A stretch of DNA of 64,000 nt from Meconema thalassinum (GCA_946902985.2 OX336388.2:230260467-230324466), one strand, 5' to 3'. Counted from the stretch's first letter, positions 51,588-61,518 are shown. Notes: generated from the letters alone by a model not told the origin. Translations and numbers: made by a program.

Positions 51588-54500
51588 ATGTCTCTCTATC
51601 TGACGATGTTGTTGACATACACGCTAATGACACTCAATGTAAATTGCATTCAAACTGCAAGTAAACAGTCGCTCTTACGCAACCTCATACGAGACCAAGA
51701 TGTGGATATTGTTCTGTTGCAAGAAGTGGCTACTGAAGACCTCCTTACCATCTCAGGCTACGATAAAAAAAGTTAATGTCAATGAGCACAAACGTGGTAC
51801 AGCTATCTACATTAAGGACCATATACCATATGCGGATCCAGTCCAGTTAGTCAACTCACGCGGAATCAGTATCCGTATTCGAGATCTTCTGATTGTTAAT
51901 GTATATGCTCCCTCTGGTTCGCAGGCCAGGATACAACGCCGACTCTATTATACCACTGATATTCTCCCACTTCTCCATAATCATACCGGCAATATAATCC
52001 TCGGTGGGGATTTTAACGCAGTGCTATCGCCCAAAGACCAAAGTGGCCAATTTCAGGGTTGCCCTGCGCTATCTGCGTTAACACAAGGGTTACGCTTAAA
52101 AGACACATGGGAAATGAAGCCGTCGGGGTCAGCCGGTTACACGTACTTCTACCATAATGGTGCTTCTCGACTGGATAGAATATATGTCAGCGGGGAATTG
52201 AAAGAACACGTGAGAGAAACAGATGTATGCCCGGTGGAGTTTTCAAACCATTGTGCGTATCTGTGCAAGATTCGCCAACCAGAATTGGGACCTCGCCGTG
52301 GGAGAGGATCATGGAGGTTAAATTATTCTATTCTGACACACTTGGACATAAAAGATAGCTTTGCAACTGAATGGCATAACTGGAAACGCCACATTCACCG
52401 GTTTCAAGATACTCTTGAGTGGTGGTTGAAGTATGCGAAACCCAGAGCTGTTAGGTTATTGAAGGCCTACAGTGCCGAGAGAAGACGCCACATCCATCAG
52501 ACGACAGATTTCTACTATAAATGTTTACGACAGTTATACAATGAAGACCCTACCAACCCTAATACATATCGCCGAATAAAGAAAATCCGAGCGCAGCTCC
52601 TCACGCTGCAGCGCAAAGCATTGGAAGGACTCAAACTCCAAGCACAAGATCCTCAACATCTGGCATCAGAGGCACCCTCCGTTTATCATTTTATACGGGC
52701 GTGCCGCAAAGGCCGTCAGAAGTACATCAACCGCATTATGACACCTGAGGGACAAATGGTGACTAGTCATACCTTAATCACAGAAACGGTAGAGAACTTC
52801 TTTCAGTCCTAGTACACAGACGACGCCCCAGTCCCACTTCACCACCAGCATCCGTTCTTCGATGGTGTACGAGGAAGACTTTTGCACAGAGGACAAGAGT
52901 GCTTGACCCAGGACATCACCGTCGAAGAAATATACACCTCCATACTCCACAGTGTGCCGAACAAGAGTCCTGGTCCTGATGGCCTGGGGAGAGCTTTCTA
53001 CATGACGTTTTGGACCACCATTCGCGATGAACTTACAGCCGTAGTGAATGATGCTTGTCGTCCTGGACGAAATATCGACACCCTGAAAGATGGCCTGGTG
53101 GTATTAGTCCCAAAAATTACACAACCAACACAGCTCAGGGACTTTCGCCCACTGACGCTTTTAAACTTTGACTACAAGATCTTCACGAAATGTATGAAAA
53201 CGAGACTTCAGGCCTTTATGGAGGAAGCCACATCTCGCCACCAATCGGGTGGGGTACCAGGCAGGTGCATTGTCAACACTACATGTGCTATTCGCGATGT
53301 CATTAGTGAGTCGCTGGTCGGCAATAAGAAGAAACTGTTATTATCACTGGATTTTGACCATGCCTTTGATAGGGTAAACCATAAATACATCCTTGCGACC
53401 CTTCAAGCCATTGGCTTCGATATGCGGTTTATTGCCCTCGTGAGCAAAATTCTTCATGGTGGATCTTCAAAAGTGACTGTAAATGGGTATTTCACACGGC
53501 CGCTCCTCATCCATCGTGGAGTCAGGCAAGGGTGTCCGATGTCCATGCTTCTTTTAGTTCTATCCCTGGAACCCCTTCTTTGTAATCTCCATACATCTTT
53601 CACTGGCACGGAGATCAGTATTTTTGCATATGCGGATGATGTCACCCTTGGGGTGGATCGAACCGTTGACATGCAGCAATTGTTCACGGACCTTGATGAG
53701 TACGGGAGATATTCTGGTGCGCGGCTGAACCGACGAAAAACAAAGGCGATGTGGATTGGGAAATTGGACAGCGTCCAAGGGGTTCTCCCGGCGTGGGTAA
53801 CGATCGCCTCAGAACTCAAAATATTGGGCATATCTTTCTTGAATAGTGTACACCAAATGATTAAAAAGAAATGGGACGTTGCCCTACATTCTGTGCGTGG
53901 TGCCTTGCAACAAGTGCGGTACCGCTCCTTCCTCTTACACCAACGAACAATGTACGTGAATATGTTCAGCTTAAGTAAAATATGGTATCTCAGTCAAATT
54001 CTTCCTATGCCAAGAATGGTGGGTACACGTATTATTTCCGCCGTTGGATGGTTTATTTGGCAAGGAGCTCGATTACGTCTTTCCCGCAGCACATTAACAT
54101 TGCATTTAAGTAAAATATGGTATCTCAGTCAAATTCTTCCTATGCCAAGAATGGTGGGTACACGTATTATTTCCGCCGTTGGATGGTTTATTTGGCAAGG
54201 AGCTCGATTACGTCTTTCCCGCAGCACATTAACATTGCATAAATCCCAGGGAGGTCTGGGACTCATCGACGTTGAAAAGAAAGCTAGAACCTTATTCCTC
54301 AAACGACACCTGCAACTGCTTACAGGCTTCGGGACCGATGAGTCACATAACTTCCTACGGAGATGGTGTATTCCCCATGACTGCTCGAACCCACCAGCCT
54401 ATTATGATATCAATCATCATGCACCTCATGTCCGGTATCTGAGAGTTGAACTAAGCTATGTGCCACAAGACGTCATCAGGTCTATCTCAACGAAAAAGCT

Positions 54501-55059
54501 GTATCGTTATATCATGGCACAACAGTATGTTGCCCCCAGAATTATGCAATCCGCATTGATCGTCAACTGGAATCGAGTCAGGAGGAATGTCTCCAATCGA
54601 ATTCTTCCCAGCGCAGCGAAGGAAAGTTGGTATAAAGTAATCCATGACCTTATACCAACAAACAGCAGACTCCATCGCATTCACATGGTGGATAACGCCT
54701 TATGCACTTCATGTTCCCATCAGGATACAATCCTGCACCGATTTACGCAGTGTGATCCGATTCGATCGACCTGGAACCGCTTCACCCGGGTCCTGAATAG
54801 CTTCATGAACTGTCCTACTACCTACATCACTCCTGAATGGGTGATCCGCCCAACATTTAGTCTACAACCACCTCAACTGAACAGTGCGGTAGTGTTACTC
54901 CTTGGTTGCTATGTGCACTGTGTGCTGAAAACTACGGGGCCATATACAGAACTCGAAATGCTGTCCGAGGTAAGTGATTGTGTCCTCACAAGCCTTCGCT
55001 GTATTACAAGAACTCGCCGGCTGGGGGACTATGCCCAGCAGCTCACCCGCATCATGTGA
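51588..55059 (+). pseudogene. LINE ORF2, APE endonuclease plus reverse transcriptase, broken
   Basis: The protein would nick target DNA and copy the element RNA. The endonuclease shows LLQEV near 51,714, GDFNAVL at 52,006 and SRLDRIYVS near 52,165. The usual SDH motif reads SNH, with AAC at 52,246-52,248. The reverse transcriptase shows SPGPDGLG, RPLTLLNFDYKI, SGGVPGRC, LSLDFDHAFDRV (motif A Asp at 53,350), RGVRQGCP and AYADD (YADD at 53,629-53,640). The C-terminus has CTSCSHQDTILHRFTQC, a zinc-finger-like cluster. A frame change occurs in an A7 run near 51,768-51,774, and a TAG stop lies at 52,810-52,812. A 45-residue segment is repeated at 53,971-54,240. The frame ends at 55,059. Confidence 0.88.
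53971..54240 (+). repeat. Perfect 135-bp tandem duplication in LINE ORF2
   Basis: Bases 53,971-54,105 are repeated at 54,106-54,240 with no difference that I can see. The length is a multiple of three, so 45 residues (starting LSKIWYLSQILPMPRM) occur twice in frame. It lies just after the reverse transcriptase core. It is either a recent slip or an assembly artefact. Confidence 0.92.
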
Positions 55060-55196
55060 GTGTTTTGTGTTTAGTGATAGTGATTGAACATTGAACATTA
55101 AGTAGACTAGTATAACTGTGATAAACTCATCAATATCCACGATTGTTATTCATCTACCACATCACAATCACCTATGTACCTTAAATATATGAAGAC

Positions 55197-55236
55197 AATA
55201 AACAAGTTTCCTAAAAAAAAAAAAAAAAAAAAAAAA
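55197..55236 (+). terminator. Polyadenylation signal and poly(A) tail of the LINE
   Basis: AATAAA at 55,197-55,202 is followed 10 bp later by about 24 consecutive A residues that mark the 3' end of the inserted LINE. The length of the pure A-run argues against great age. Confidence 0.85.
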
Positions 55237-55240
55237 TGCC

Positions 55241-56225
55241 ATAGTGAAACTTTATGTAATTTTTTCGCCTAGTGAAATTCATTTGCTTTCATTTACTGAT
55301 GTTAAATGGCAGTTTATTTTCTTTCGTCCATATGTTTAGTTCATTTTAAATCATTTTGAAGTTTGATACAATCGGAAGGGTCACGTATTGATTTATATAA
55401 TTTTATATCGTCTGCGAATAATAAAATTTCTGAGTGTTGAACTTTATCAGAGATGTCGTTTAAAAATAATAAGAATAGTAATGGTCCTAAGTTAGATCCC
55501 TGAGGAACTCATGAGTTGGTGGGAAATGTTTTGGATAGTTGCGTTTTATATTTCATAACTTGTGTTTTGTTCTTCGGGTATGAAATCAGCAGACAAATCA
55601 GTGGTTCAGAAAAATTATACGTTGATAATTTAGAGCTGAGCACGTCATGATCCATTTTGTCAAATGCCATTTGAAAGTCTACTTGGCCTTTGCGATCTAG
55701 CTCCGTAGATACAAATTGCGTAAAATTAATAAGATTAGTCACGGTTGACCTGTTTGGTATAAATCGATGCTGATTTGGGGAAATGATCACTTTAACATGT
55801 TGAAAAATATGACTATACAAAATACTCTCAAATATCTTAGCCGGAGATGAGGATACAGCTACAGGTCTGTAATTCTTAATCTGAACTGAGTTTTCGGAAT
55901 TTAGAATTGGTGTTACTTTTGTCTGTTTCCATTTATCTGGAAATGTGCTGGTCTTTAGTATGAGATTGTATATTATAGTCAGTGGTTTAGTAATATATTC
56001 CTTACAGCCTTGGTGGTAACCCATCAGGCCCCGCTGACGTTTTTGGTTTTAGTTTCTTAATGGCGAATTCAACCACATCCTCTGTGACTTGAGATATAGC
56101 CAAATATTTTTGAAAATAATGTTGATTTACGTTTTTGCTGTTTGAATTCATGTTATAGTTGGGAATAGTTTGCGAATATACTGATTTGAAACAGTCGGCG
56201 AAACAATTGGCAATTTCCAGTGGTG
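55241..56225 (-). mobile_element. Old LINE, 5' piece (reverse transcriptase core)
   Basis: On the minus strand the piece runs from ANCFADCFKSVYSQTIPN near 56,200 through TSAGPDGLPP, NYRPVAVSSSPAKIFE, SPNQHRFIPNRST, DFQMAFDKMDHDVL and PQGSNLGPLLFLLFLNDI to LLFADDIKLYK (FADD at 55,407-55,418). These are reverse transcriptase motifs 1 to 5 of a CR1/Jockey-group LINE. A frameshift lies near 56,010-56,030, and stops occur after the core. The piece joins the middle piece at 50,133 across the inserted LINE: SFTM here runs into AIIDGE there, in frame. Its upstream side ends in a microsatellite, so the copy is 5'-truncated. Confidence 0.85.
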
Positions 56226-56341
56226 ATACAGATGTTGATGATGGTTGTGGTGGTGATGATAATGAAGATAATGATGAAGGGGATTATTATCATGATGGTG
56301 ATGATGATAAAGATAATGATGAAGAGAATGATGATGATGAC

Positions 56342-56416
<75 letters not shown>

Positions 56417-56426
56417 TTCATTCATT
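56226..56426 (+). repeat. (GAT)n, (TTA)n and (TTCA)n microsatellite block
   Basis: Interrupted GAT triplets are followed by a long pure TAT/TTA run (about 56,343-56,413) and four TTCA units. Read on the minus strand, the TGAA and AAT runs follow directly after a LINE 3' end, so the right part is probably that LINE's tail. Confidence 0.88.
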
Positions 56427-57126
56427 CATTCAATTTCGCTAATCGGCCAACTAGGGACCACGATAAGCCTCATTTTACATTCTGGCATTTGCTCATTTTT
56501 TGCTTGATCCACATTGCCTTCATGAGCTCACTGTGTTTAGCACGACGTTCCTCTGTCCATTTCGCACCAGTTGTCCGTTTTTCGTCCCGGAAAGTCCCAA
56601 ACGTCGTGATGGCTGCTCTATAAAGATTTCGGTCTTGTGCATTTTCTGCTCGTATCCCCATTTCTTTCAGATCTTTCTGGACGTTAACATACCATGGCAT
56701 TGTCGTTTTTGGTTTTGAGTCGAATATACTGAAGATACGTTTCGTCCATCGGGAATCTATCATCCGTCGCATATGACCGCAGAAGCAAACTCTGCGTTTT
56801 CGCATTGTGTCTGTGATCTTCTCTATCCTCGAGTAAATTTCTTGCCTGGATTTTCTGATGTAGATGCCATTTTTGTAGTCTGGGCCAAGTATGATGTGTA
56901 GGATCTTTCTTTCTTTTCTCTCTAACTCTCGGATAGGATAAGGCATTCAGATGCATATAGCGATACTGGTTTGATGACAGTGTTGTAGTGACGAATTTTT
57001 GTGTTCATAGAAAAGCACTTTTTGTTATATATGTTGCGGGTGGTTTGAAAAGCGACTTCCATTTTCTTGATTCTTGCTTCTATGGCTTCCTTGTCAAGGC
57101 CATTTTGCTGGATCCATTCCCCAAGA

Positions 57127-57128
<2 letters not shown>
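56427..57128 (-). mobile_element. LINE 3' end, minus strand, C-terminus only
   Basis: The minus strand encodes YLGEWIQQNGLDKEAIEARI and KPVSLYASECL in one frame. After a frame change near 56,945 it encodes ELERKERKILHIILGP, RKRRVCFCGHMRRM and WTEERRAKHSELMKAMW. This pattern of a GH-RRM block and a final WTEERR segment is common at the C-terminus of endonuclease/reverse-transcriptase LINEs in arthropods. The catalytic core is missing, as the upstream side starts at an ATT microsatellite. It is a decayed 5'-truncated copy. Confidence 0.8.

Positions 57129-57200
<72 letters not shown>
57128..57200 (+). repeat. (ATT)n microsatellite
   Basis: A pure TTA/ATT run of about 24 triplets, directly next to the truncated start of the minus-strand LINE. 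Confidence 0.93.
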
Positions 57201-57744
57201 GAACCGCAGAAGAGTAACTGAGTTATTTATACAAATTTTGATTACAATTTCAATGATATTGTAACTTTCAGTCGGTCATCTGAATTACAGCCATCTCAAT
57301 GATTCAGGTTAACAGACAAATTACACACACACACACACACACCTAATAACACGAGGTTAGATGAGCACAATGTCACAACGCCCCTGAATGAAACAACAGC
57401 AGCATCTAATGAGGTTGGTTGGTTGGTTCCTCAGTTTAGGGGCTGCGACAACGCGGTCATGTAGCCCCGTGTACTTTGGGTGTGTGTAGATCTGTCTGAT
57501 AACCTCTGCTAATTGTGATGGCTGTATTAGTGTGTGTTATCTGTGATTCAGGTAAGGACTGCAGACGATTAATTCTTTTCAAGTAGTTCCTACTTTTGCT
57601 ACCAAATGCTACCATCCACGACACCTAGCTGCGGACGTGGCTACTAAATGCCATCGCAGTCAGCACCTGGCAGAGAACTTTGGAACTAATATAGCGTTAT
57701 CAAATCAACCTACAAATGTTAACTTCCACAGGTGTAGCCTTTGA
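57201..57744. other. No gene seen; contains a (CA)n run
   Basis: No reading frame, RNA or mobile element is recognisable. A short perfect CA run lies at about 57,325-57,341, and a GGTT run near 57,415-57,428. Confidence 0.5.
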
Positions 57745-58072
57745 AATGTGGTGCTACAGGAAAATACTAAAAATTCGATGGGTGGGCAAAATCAGTTATT
57801 AAAAAACGCTGAAGAGGATTGGAGAGAAGCCATGTTTATGGAATATGCTTACTCACCGAAGAGACAATTGGATTGGACATTAGCTTGAGGCATGAAAGTC
57901 TTCTGCACACAATACTGGAGGGCAATGTGGAAGGAAAGAACTGTAGAGGTAGACCACGGCTGAGATAAAACAAATCATTCACGACAAGGGTTGTGATAAT
58001 TACTTGGACATGAAGAGACTAGCCACAGACCGGAGTTCATGGAAAGCTGCTACAAACCAATCTTCGGATTGA
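57745..58072 (+). mobile_element. LINE C-terminal fragment, plus strand
   Basis: In shifting plus frames this stretch encodes RKILKIRWVGK, then NWIGH and, after a TAG codon, LRHESLLHTILEGNVEGKNC with RGRPRL. It ends KRLATDRSSWKAATNQSSD followed by TGA at 58,070-58,072. This arrangement is typical of the last 120 or so residues of arthropod endonuclease/reverse-transcriptase LINEs. Stops and frame changes show decay. No tail or target-site duplication is visible. Confidence 0.7.
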
Positions 58073-58880
58073 ACACCACAGAGAGAGGTGTAGTTAGTGG
58101 AAGGTTCTTTTTCATGATGTAAGTCTATGATATGGGCACGCCGCACCAGCTTTACTTCTCCTACGATGGAAGGCATACGACTTCGGCCGTTTTTGAAGCC
58201 GCGATCTTGGGCGCTCAGCATAGCATCTAATGAAATCTACCTAAGAGAAAATCTTTAATTCTGGAATCACAATGCCTGTAAGAGTAAATCACTTGCAGAC
58301 AAAGGAGTTTATGTGTGTCTGTTGGGAGATACAGTGAGATGCTGCCCAATCCTCACACAAGTACACCACCTCCCCACACCTCTCGGTCGGTGTGAAAAAA
58401 TAATGTTATTCTGTGGGGGAGGGGCAGAACTAGAAACTTGGACTTGGTTGAGGTTTCTCAAGGTGTCCCAGAAGACGCGCTGCCGCAATCTATGATACCG
58501 TGTTCTTCACTCCTGTGGCTTTAGCGAGGCAGGGAAATCTGAACTTATTAACTAACTTGTTTGTTTGTTTGTTTGTTTCTCGCATCACACACGCCTTCAA
58601 AGAGAACATTTTGATTTTTCTTCTCCTCTCTCTGCTACTTCACGCAGATTGTGTTGCCAACTTAAACGCATTCCCCTAGGAACAGTGGTCTCTGCCGGTA
58701 TTAGCATCACCCTGTCTTCAGGTCACAGTGTATATACTTTCTCGGGCTTTGTTAATTACTCTGCGTTTGCTTCTTGCAGCAGTGAGCTGGCTTCTCAACA
58801 CCGAATCTAGGTCTACCTCTGCTTCTCTTACCTTTTACAACAAGCCTCGTAGGTAATCTCTCCTCCCAGATTCTCATCGG
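58073..58880. other. No gene seen
   Basis: Short plus frames at 58,313-58,495 and 58,565-58,810 show no family features. A short (GTTT)n run lies near 58,556-58,577. I see no RNA gene or repeat signature. Confidence 0.5.
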
Positions 58881-58978
58881 GCGTCTTCGGTGGCGTAGTT
58901 GGTAGCATGCTGAGTTTCTATGCCCAAAGTCGCGGGTTCAAAAGCGACGGAAGTCGTCGGATGTTTTGACAGTGTTAA
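58881..58978 (+). mobile_element. SINE1, tRNA-like head (first of three pieces)
   Basis: The piece starts GCGTCTTCGGTGGCGTAG, has the A-box-like TGGCGTAGTTGG and the B-box-like GGTTCAAAAGC (a decayed GGTTCAAATCC), and closes with GGAAGTCG, which can pair with the start like a tRNA acceptor stem. It matches SINE2 at 60,191. It is cut by a hairpin-ended element at 58,979 and continues at 60,063. Confidence 0.82.
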
Positions 58979-60062
58979 CAAGTAGTTCCGTGAAGAACTA
59001 TACAGCCTATTTTCATATATCCAACTTATGTTAATTGCCACATACATACAATATTTCAGTTTGATTGCAGTAATAGATTCGTAGATAATGAGAACCGTCT
59101 AAATATTTTGAATGGTCGCCATGTTGGATTGTTAAATGTACAGGCCATAGAGTCATGTACCATTAAAGGAAAATTATTGCGAACGTTCATTATTCAAACT
59201 TTCAATTCGATCGCATGATTACGACACAAGAAATAAAAACTTAATTTTAAAATTTGCACAGCCGCCATCTTGAGGTTATGTAAACAATTGAACTAAATTA
59301 GATACCAGTGCATTACAATGAGTATAAACATTTCCTGTACCAGATGTCATTGCGTTTGGAACATTAAATCGCGAGAAGGTCTATTTAAAATTTTCAAATT
59401 CGCTTGGCCACCATGTTCGTTTTGTAGTTAATCGGTTTTTGAAAATCTTATAGATGAACTTCCAGCAGTGCCCTTTATTTCCGTACAAAATTTCAGGATG
59501 ATATAGCTAACAGTTTCAGAGATATAGAATGCCGGTGAAATATTTCGCACATCCCCCATCTTGTGGTTGTGTAAACAATTGAATGAAGATAGATGTCGGT
59601 TCATTACAATGTGTATAAACATATTCTGTACCATGTTGTATTGCGTTTGGTTGGTTAAATCACGAGAAACATCTATTTAAAGGTCGCAAATTCGCGTGGC
59701 CGTCATGTTTGTTTTGTAGTTACCAGTTTTTCAAAAGTCCCATAGGTGAACATCTAGTGGTTCCCTTTATCACCGTAAAAAATTCCAGGCTGATATGTGT
59801 AATAGTTTCGGAGATATTGAATGCTGGTGAAATATTTCGCACAGGCGCCATGTTGGATTGGTGAGACGTAGCAAAATTTGAAGAGCACGGTCTGGGTCGT
59901 CCGGAATAGTGATATGCACTTACCGAGTTTCATTGAAATCGCTCCAGCCGTTTAGAAGTTATTAGGGGGGACACATACACACACACCTCACACACACACA
60001 TGCACACACACACGGACAAAAGGTGATCTCATAAGCCTATTTTTTTTAAATTGAAAATAGGC
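58979..60062 (+). mobile_element. Hairpin-ended non-autonomous element, copy C
   Basis: The element begins CAAGTAGTTCCGTGAAGAACT, with an AGTTC/GAACT hairpin, followed by AGCCTATTTTC. The interior has a roughly 290-bp internal repetition (GTTTCAGAGATAT at 59,513 and GTTTCGGAGATAT at 59,805; GTAAACAATTGAA near 59,280 and 59,568). Then come GCTCCAGCCGTTTAGA, a CA-rich microsatellite and a perfect 10-bp terminal hairpin AGCCTATTTT/AAAATAGGCT. It has no coding capacity. It interrupts SINE1 and is flanked by TAA on both sides (58,976-58,978 and 60,063-60,065). The family is the same as copies A and B although overall sequence similarity is limited to the ends and architecture. Confidence 0.82.
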
Positions 60063-60189
60063 TAAAAATCCCTCAGTATGCCTTCCTTCGGAGAGGAAGT
60101 AAAGCCGGCGTTCCGATGTCATAGATTTATGGCATGTAAAAGAATCTTCCACTAATTACACTTGTGTTAAGCTAAATTATAGGTTAGAT
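60063..60189 (+). mobile_element. SINE1, body (second of three pieces)
   Basis: The piece reads AAAATCCCTCAGTATGCC, TTCGGAG and TTTATGGCATGTAAAAGA, matching the SINE2 body at 60,288 onward. It resumes exactly where the head piece stopped and is cut again at 60,190 by SINE2, with a TAGGTTAGAT target-site duplication. Confidence 0.82.
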
Positions 60190-60620
60190 AGCGGCTTCGG
60201 TGGCGTAGTTGGTAGCATGCTGAACTGATGTGCCCAAATTAGTGGGTTCAAACCCGGCCGAAGTCGTTGGATTTTTTAAGAGCGTTAAAAATCCCTCAGT
60301 TTGCCTTCTTTCGGAGGGGAAGTGAAGTCGGTCGTCCCATGTCATACATTTATGGCATGTAAAAGATCCTTCCGCAGACTATACTTGTGTGAGATTAAAT
60401 TTCTAGGTTAGATTTCGTGGGAACGCTCTATCAAAGTTCCAACGTACACGACTAGGTATCATTGATATTTGGTAGCGGAAGTTGGAACTACTCGAAATTG
60501 AACGGAACTTGTAGCTCACCCTGAGGGTGTCTGCTGGAAGCAGCTAGAGACTCAGGCGAACCGAACATGTCCTCGGACACTCCCGGCACTAAAAGCCATA
60601 CGATAAATAAATAAAATAAT
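60190..60620 (+). mobile_element. SINE2, full-length tRNA-derived SINE
   Basis: The element is about 430 bp long. The head GCGGCTTCGGTGGCGTAG contains TGGCGTAGTTGG (60,201-60,212) and the B box GGTTCAAACCC (60,245-60,255), and it closes with CGAAGTC, which pairs with GGCTTCG as a 7-bp acceptor-like stem. The anticodon region does not fold, so it is not a working tRNA. The 3' part (60,501-60,604) is shared with the SINE at 41,992-42,330, followed by an ATAA tail. A perfect 10-bp target-site duplication, TAGGTTAGAT, lies at 60,180-60,189 and 60,621-60,630. It inserted into SINE1. Confidence 0.9.
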
Positions 60621-60725
60621 TAGGTTAGATTTGACTAACGTTCTTAGGTTCCAACCTTCGTCGCCAGGAGCCGACTCAAATGATGCAAATGGTTTCGGTC
60701 GGCTAAATGCAATAAAAATTAAATA
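60621..60725 (+). mobile_element. SINE1, 3' piece
   Basis: After the SINE2 target duplication the body of SINE1 continues (TTGACTAACG and GGTTCCAACCTTCGTC, compare GTTCCAACG at 60,438 in SINE2). It then changes to unrelated sequence and ends in an A-rich AATAAAA tail near 60,725. The 3' segment shared by the other SINEs is missing here. Confidence 0.6.
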
Positions 60726-61049
60726 AAAGTATGCATACAAAATAGAAAATCATTTAGACCACTAATTCAGAAATTTTCACCGGTGTGTGTACAACAACTT
60801 ACAAATGTTTCATCGCAATGGGATGTAAAGTATACGGGACTTTGTTGAAACGGTTCGCGCGCCAACACTCATTTGTTGAAATTACTCTAGGGCCATCTAT
60901 TATAAAAAAAAGATTTACTATTTCAGAAATCTTCACGGAAGTGTGCAAAATACCTCACCGAAGTATCATCGCAATCGGATGAATGCTATATGAACCCATA
61001 CGGGACAAACAGGACATAACATTAATTTTTAGCTAATTTTCATTTATGA
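60726..61049. repeat. Two diverged direct repeats, no gene seen
   Basis: TTCAGAAATTTTCACCGG near 60,768 and TTTCAGAAATCTTCACGG near 60,922 each start a similar block that continues with TGTG, ATCATCGCAAT or its variant, and ATACGGGAC. The two blocks are about 155 bp apart and diverged. The family is unknown. Confidence 0.5.
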
Positions 61050-61100
61050 ACGAGATGTTCAGTAAAGAACATATAGCCTACTTTCTCCTAAATGTATGAG
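61050..61100 (+). mobile_element. 5' end fragment of a hairpin-ended element, copy D
   Basis: ATGTTCAGTAAAGAACAT at 61,054-61,071 forms a 6-bp hairpin and is followed by AGCCTACTTTCTCC at 61,074-61,087, in the order seen in copies A, B and C. The outer stem pair differs in a compensating way from that in the other copies. The rest of the element is absent. Confidence 0.6.
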
Positions 61101-61280
61101 TACAGTTATAACTCGTTGTTTTTATCAAAGAGTATAATACAATCTTTTCTTGGTTGAAGACCTTATAAACTATTTACCTCTACCAAACACCACAACCTCG
61201 AAAAAAGCTGCTACCATCATTGAAGAAAGGAAGATAAGAAGTATCTAAAGAATGTTATGGATCTGGAGACATAATCGACC

Positions 61281-61506
61281 GGACTAGCTCAGCGGTAACG
61301 TTCTCGCTTGCTGGGCTCTAGGTTGTAGGTTCGTATCCTGGCACAGTCAGCTGGCATTTGAGGGTGCACAAATGCGAGGGAGCCGTGTCAGTAAATTTAC
61401 TGATACGTCAAAGATCCCCTTCGGGGCAAAATTCCGGCACCCCGGCGTCTCTAAGAGCAACAGTAGTTAAAAGGGACGTAAGACCAATAACATTATTATT
61501 AGTATT
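61281..61506 (+). mobile_element. SINE3, tRNA-derived, with 12-bp target-site duplication
   Basis: The element has an A box TAGCTCAGCGG (61,285-61,295), a B box GGTTCGTATCC (61,328-61,338) and a body with GTGCACAAATGCG, AATTCCGGCACCCCGGCG and GGGACGTAAG, and it ends in an ATTATTATT tail. ACATAATCGACC occurs at 61,269-61,280 and 61,507-61,518 as a perfect target-site duplication. It is a complete copy of about 226 bp, transcribed if at all by RNA polymerase III. Confidence 0.9.
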
Positions 61507-61518
61507 ACATAATCGACC

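Larger units (their letters stand above)
50134..55236 (+). mobile_element. Two-ORF non-LTR retrotransposon, near full length, L1/Tx1-like
   Basis: This 5.1-kb element has a short GC-richer 5' leader (50,134-50,237), a gag-like ORF1 with a zinc knuckle, a 42-bp intergenic gap, an endonuclease plus reverse transcriptase ORF2, a 3' UTR with AATAAA at 55,197 and a pure poly(A) tail (55,213-55,236). It inserted into an older minus-strand LINE. TGCC at 50,130-50,133 and 55,237-55,240 may be a very short target-site duplication. The reverse transcriptase motifs (NKSPGPDGLG, DFRPLTLLNFDYKI) and a C-terminal Cys/His cluster recall the L1/Tx1 group; the clade is inferred from motifs, not from a tree. 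Two nonsense codons, one frameshift and a 135-bp duplication make it inactive. Confidence 0.9.

Noticed and set aside
60191..60265. Functional tRNA gene
   Set aside because: The acceptor-like stem and A and B boxes are present, but the anticodon arm does not fold and the sequence continues into a SINE body with an A-rich tail and target-site duplication. The heads at 41,992, 58,881, 61,281 and 47,424 (minus) are likewise SINE heads.
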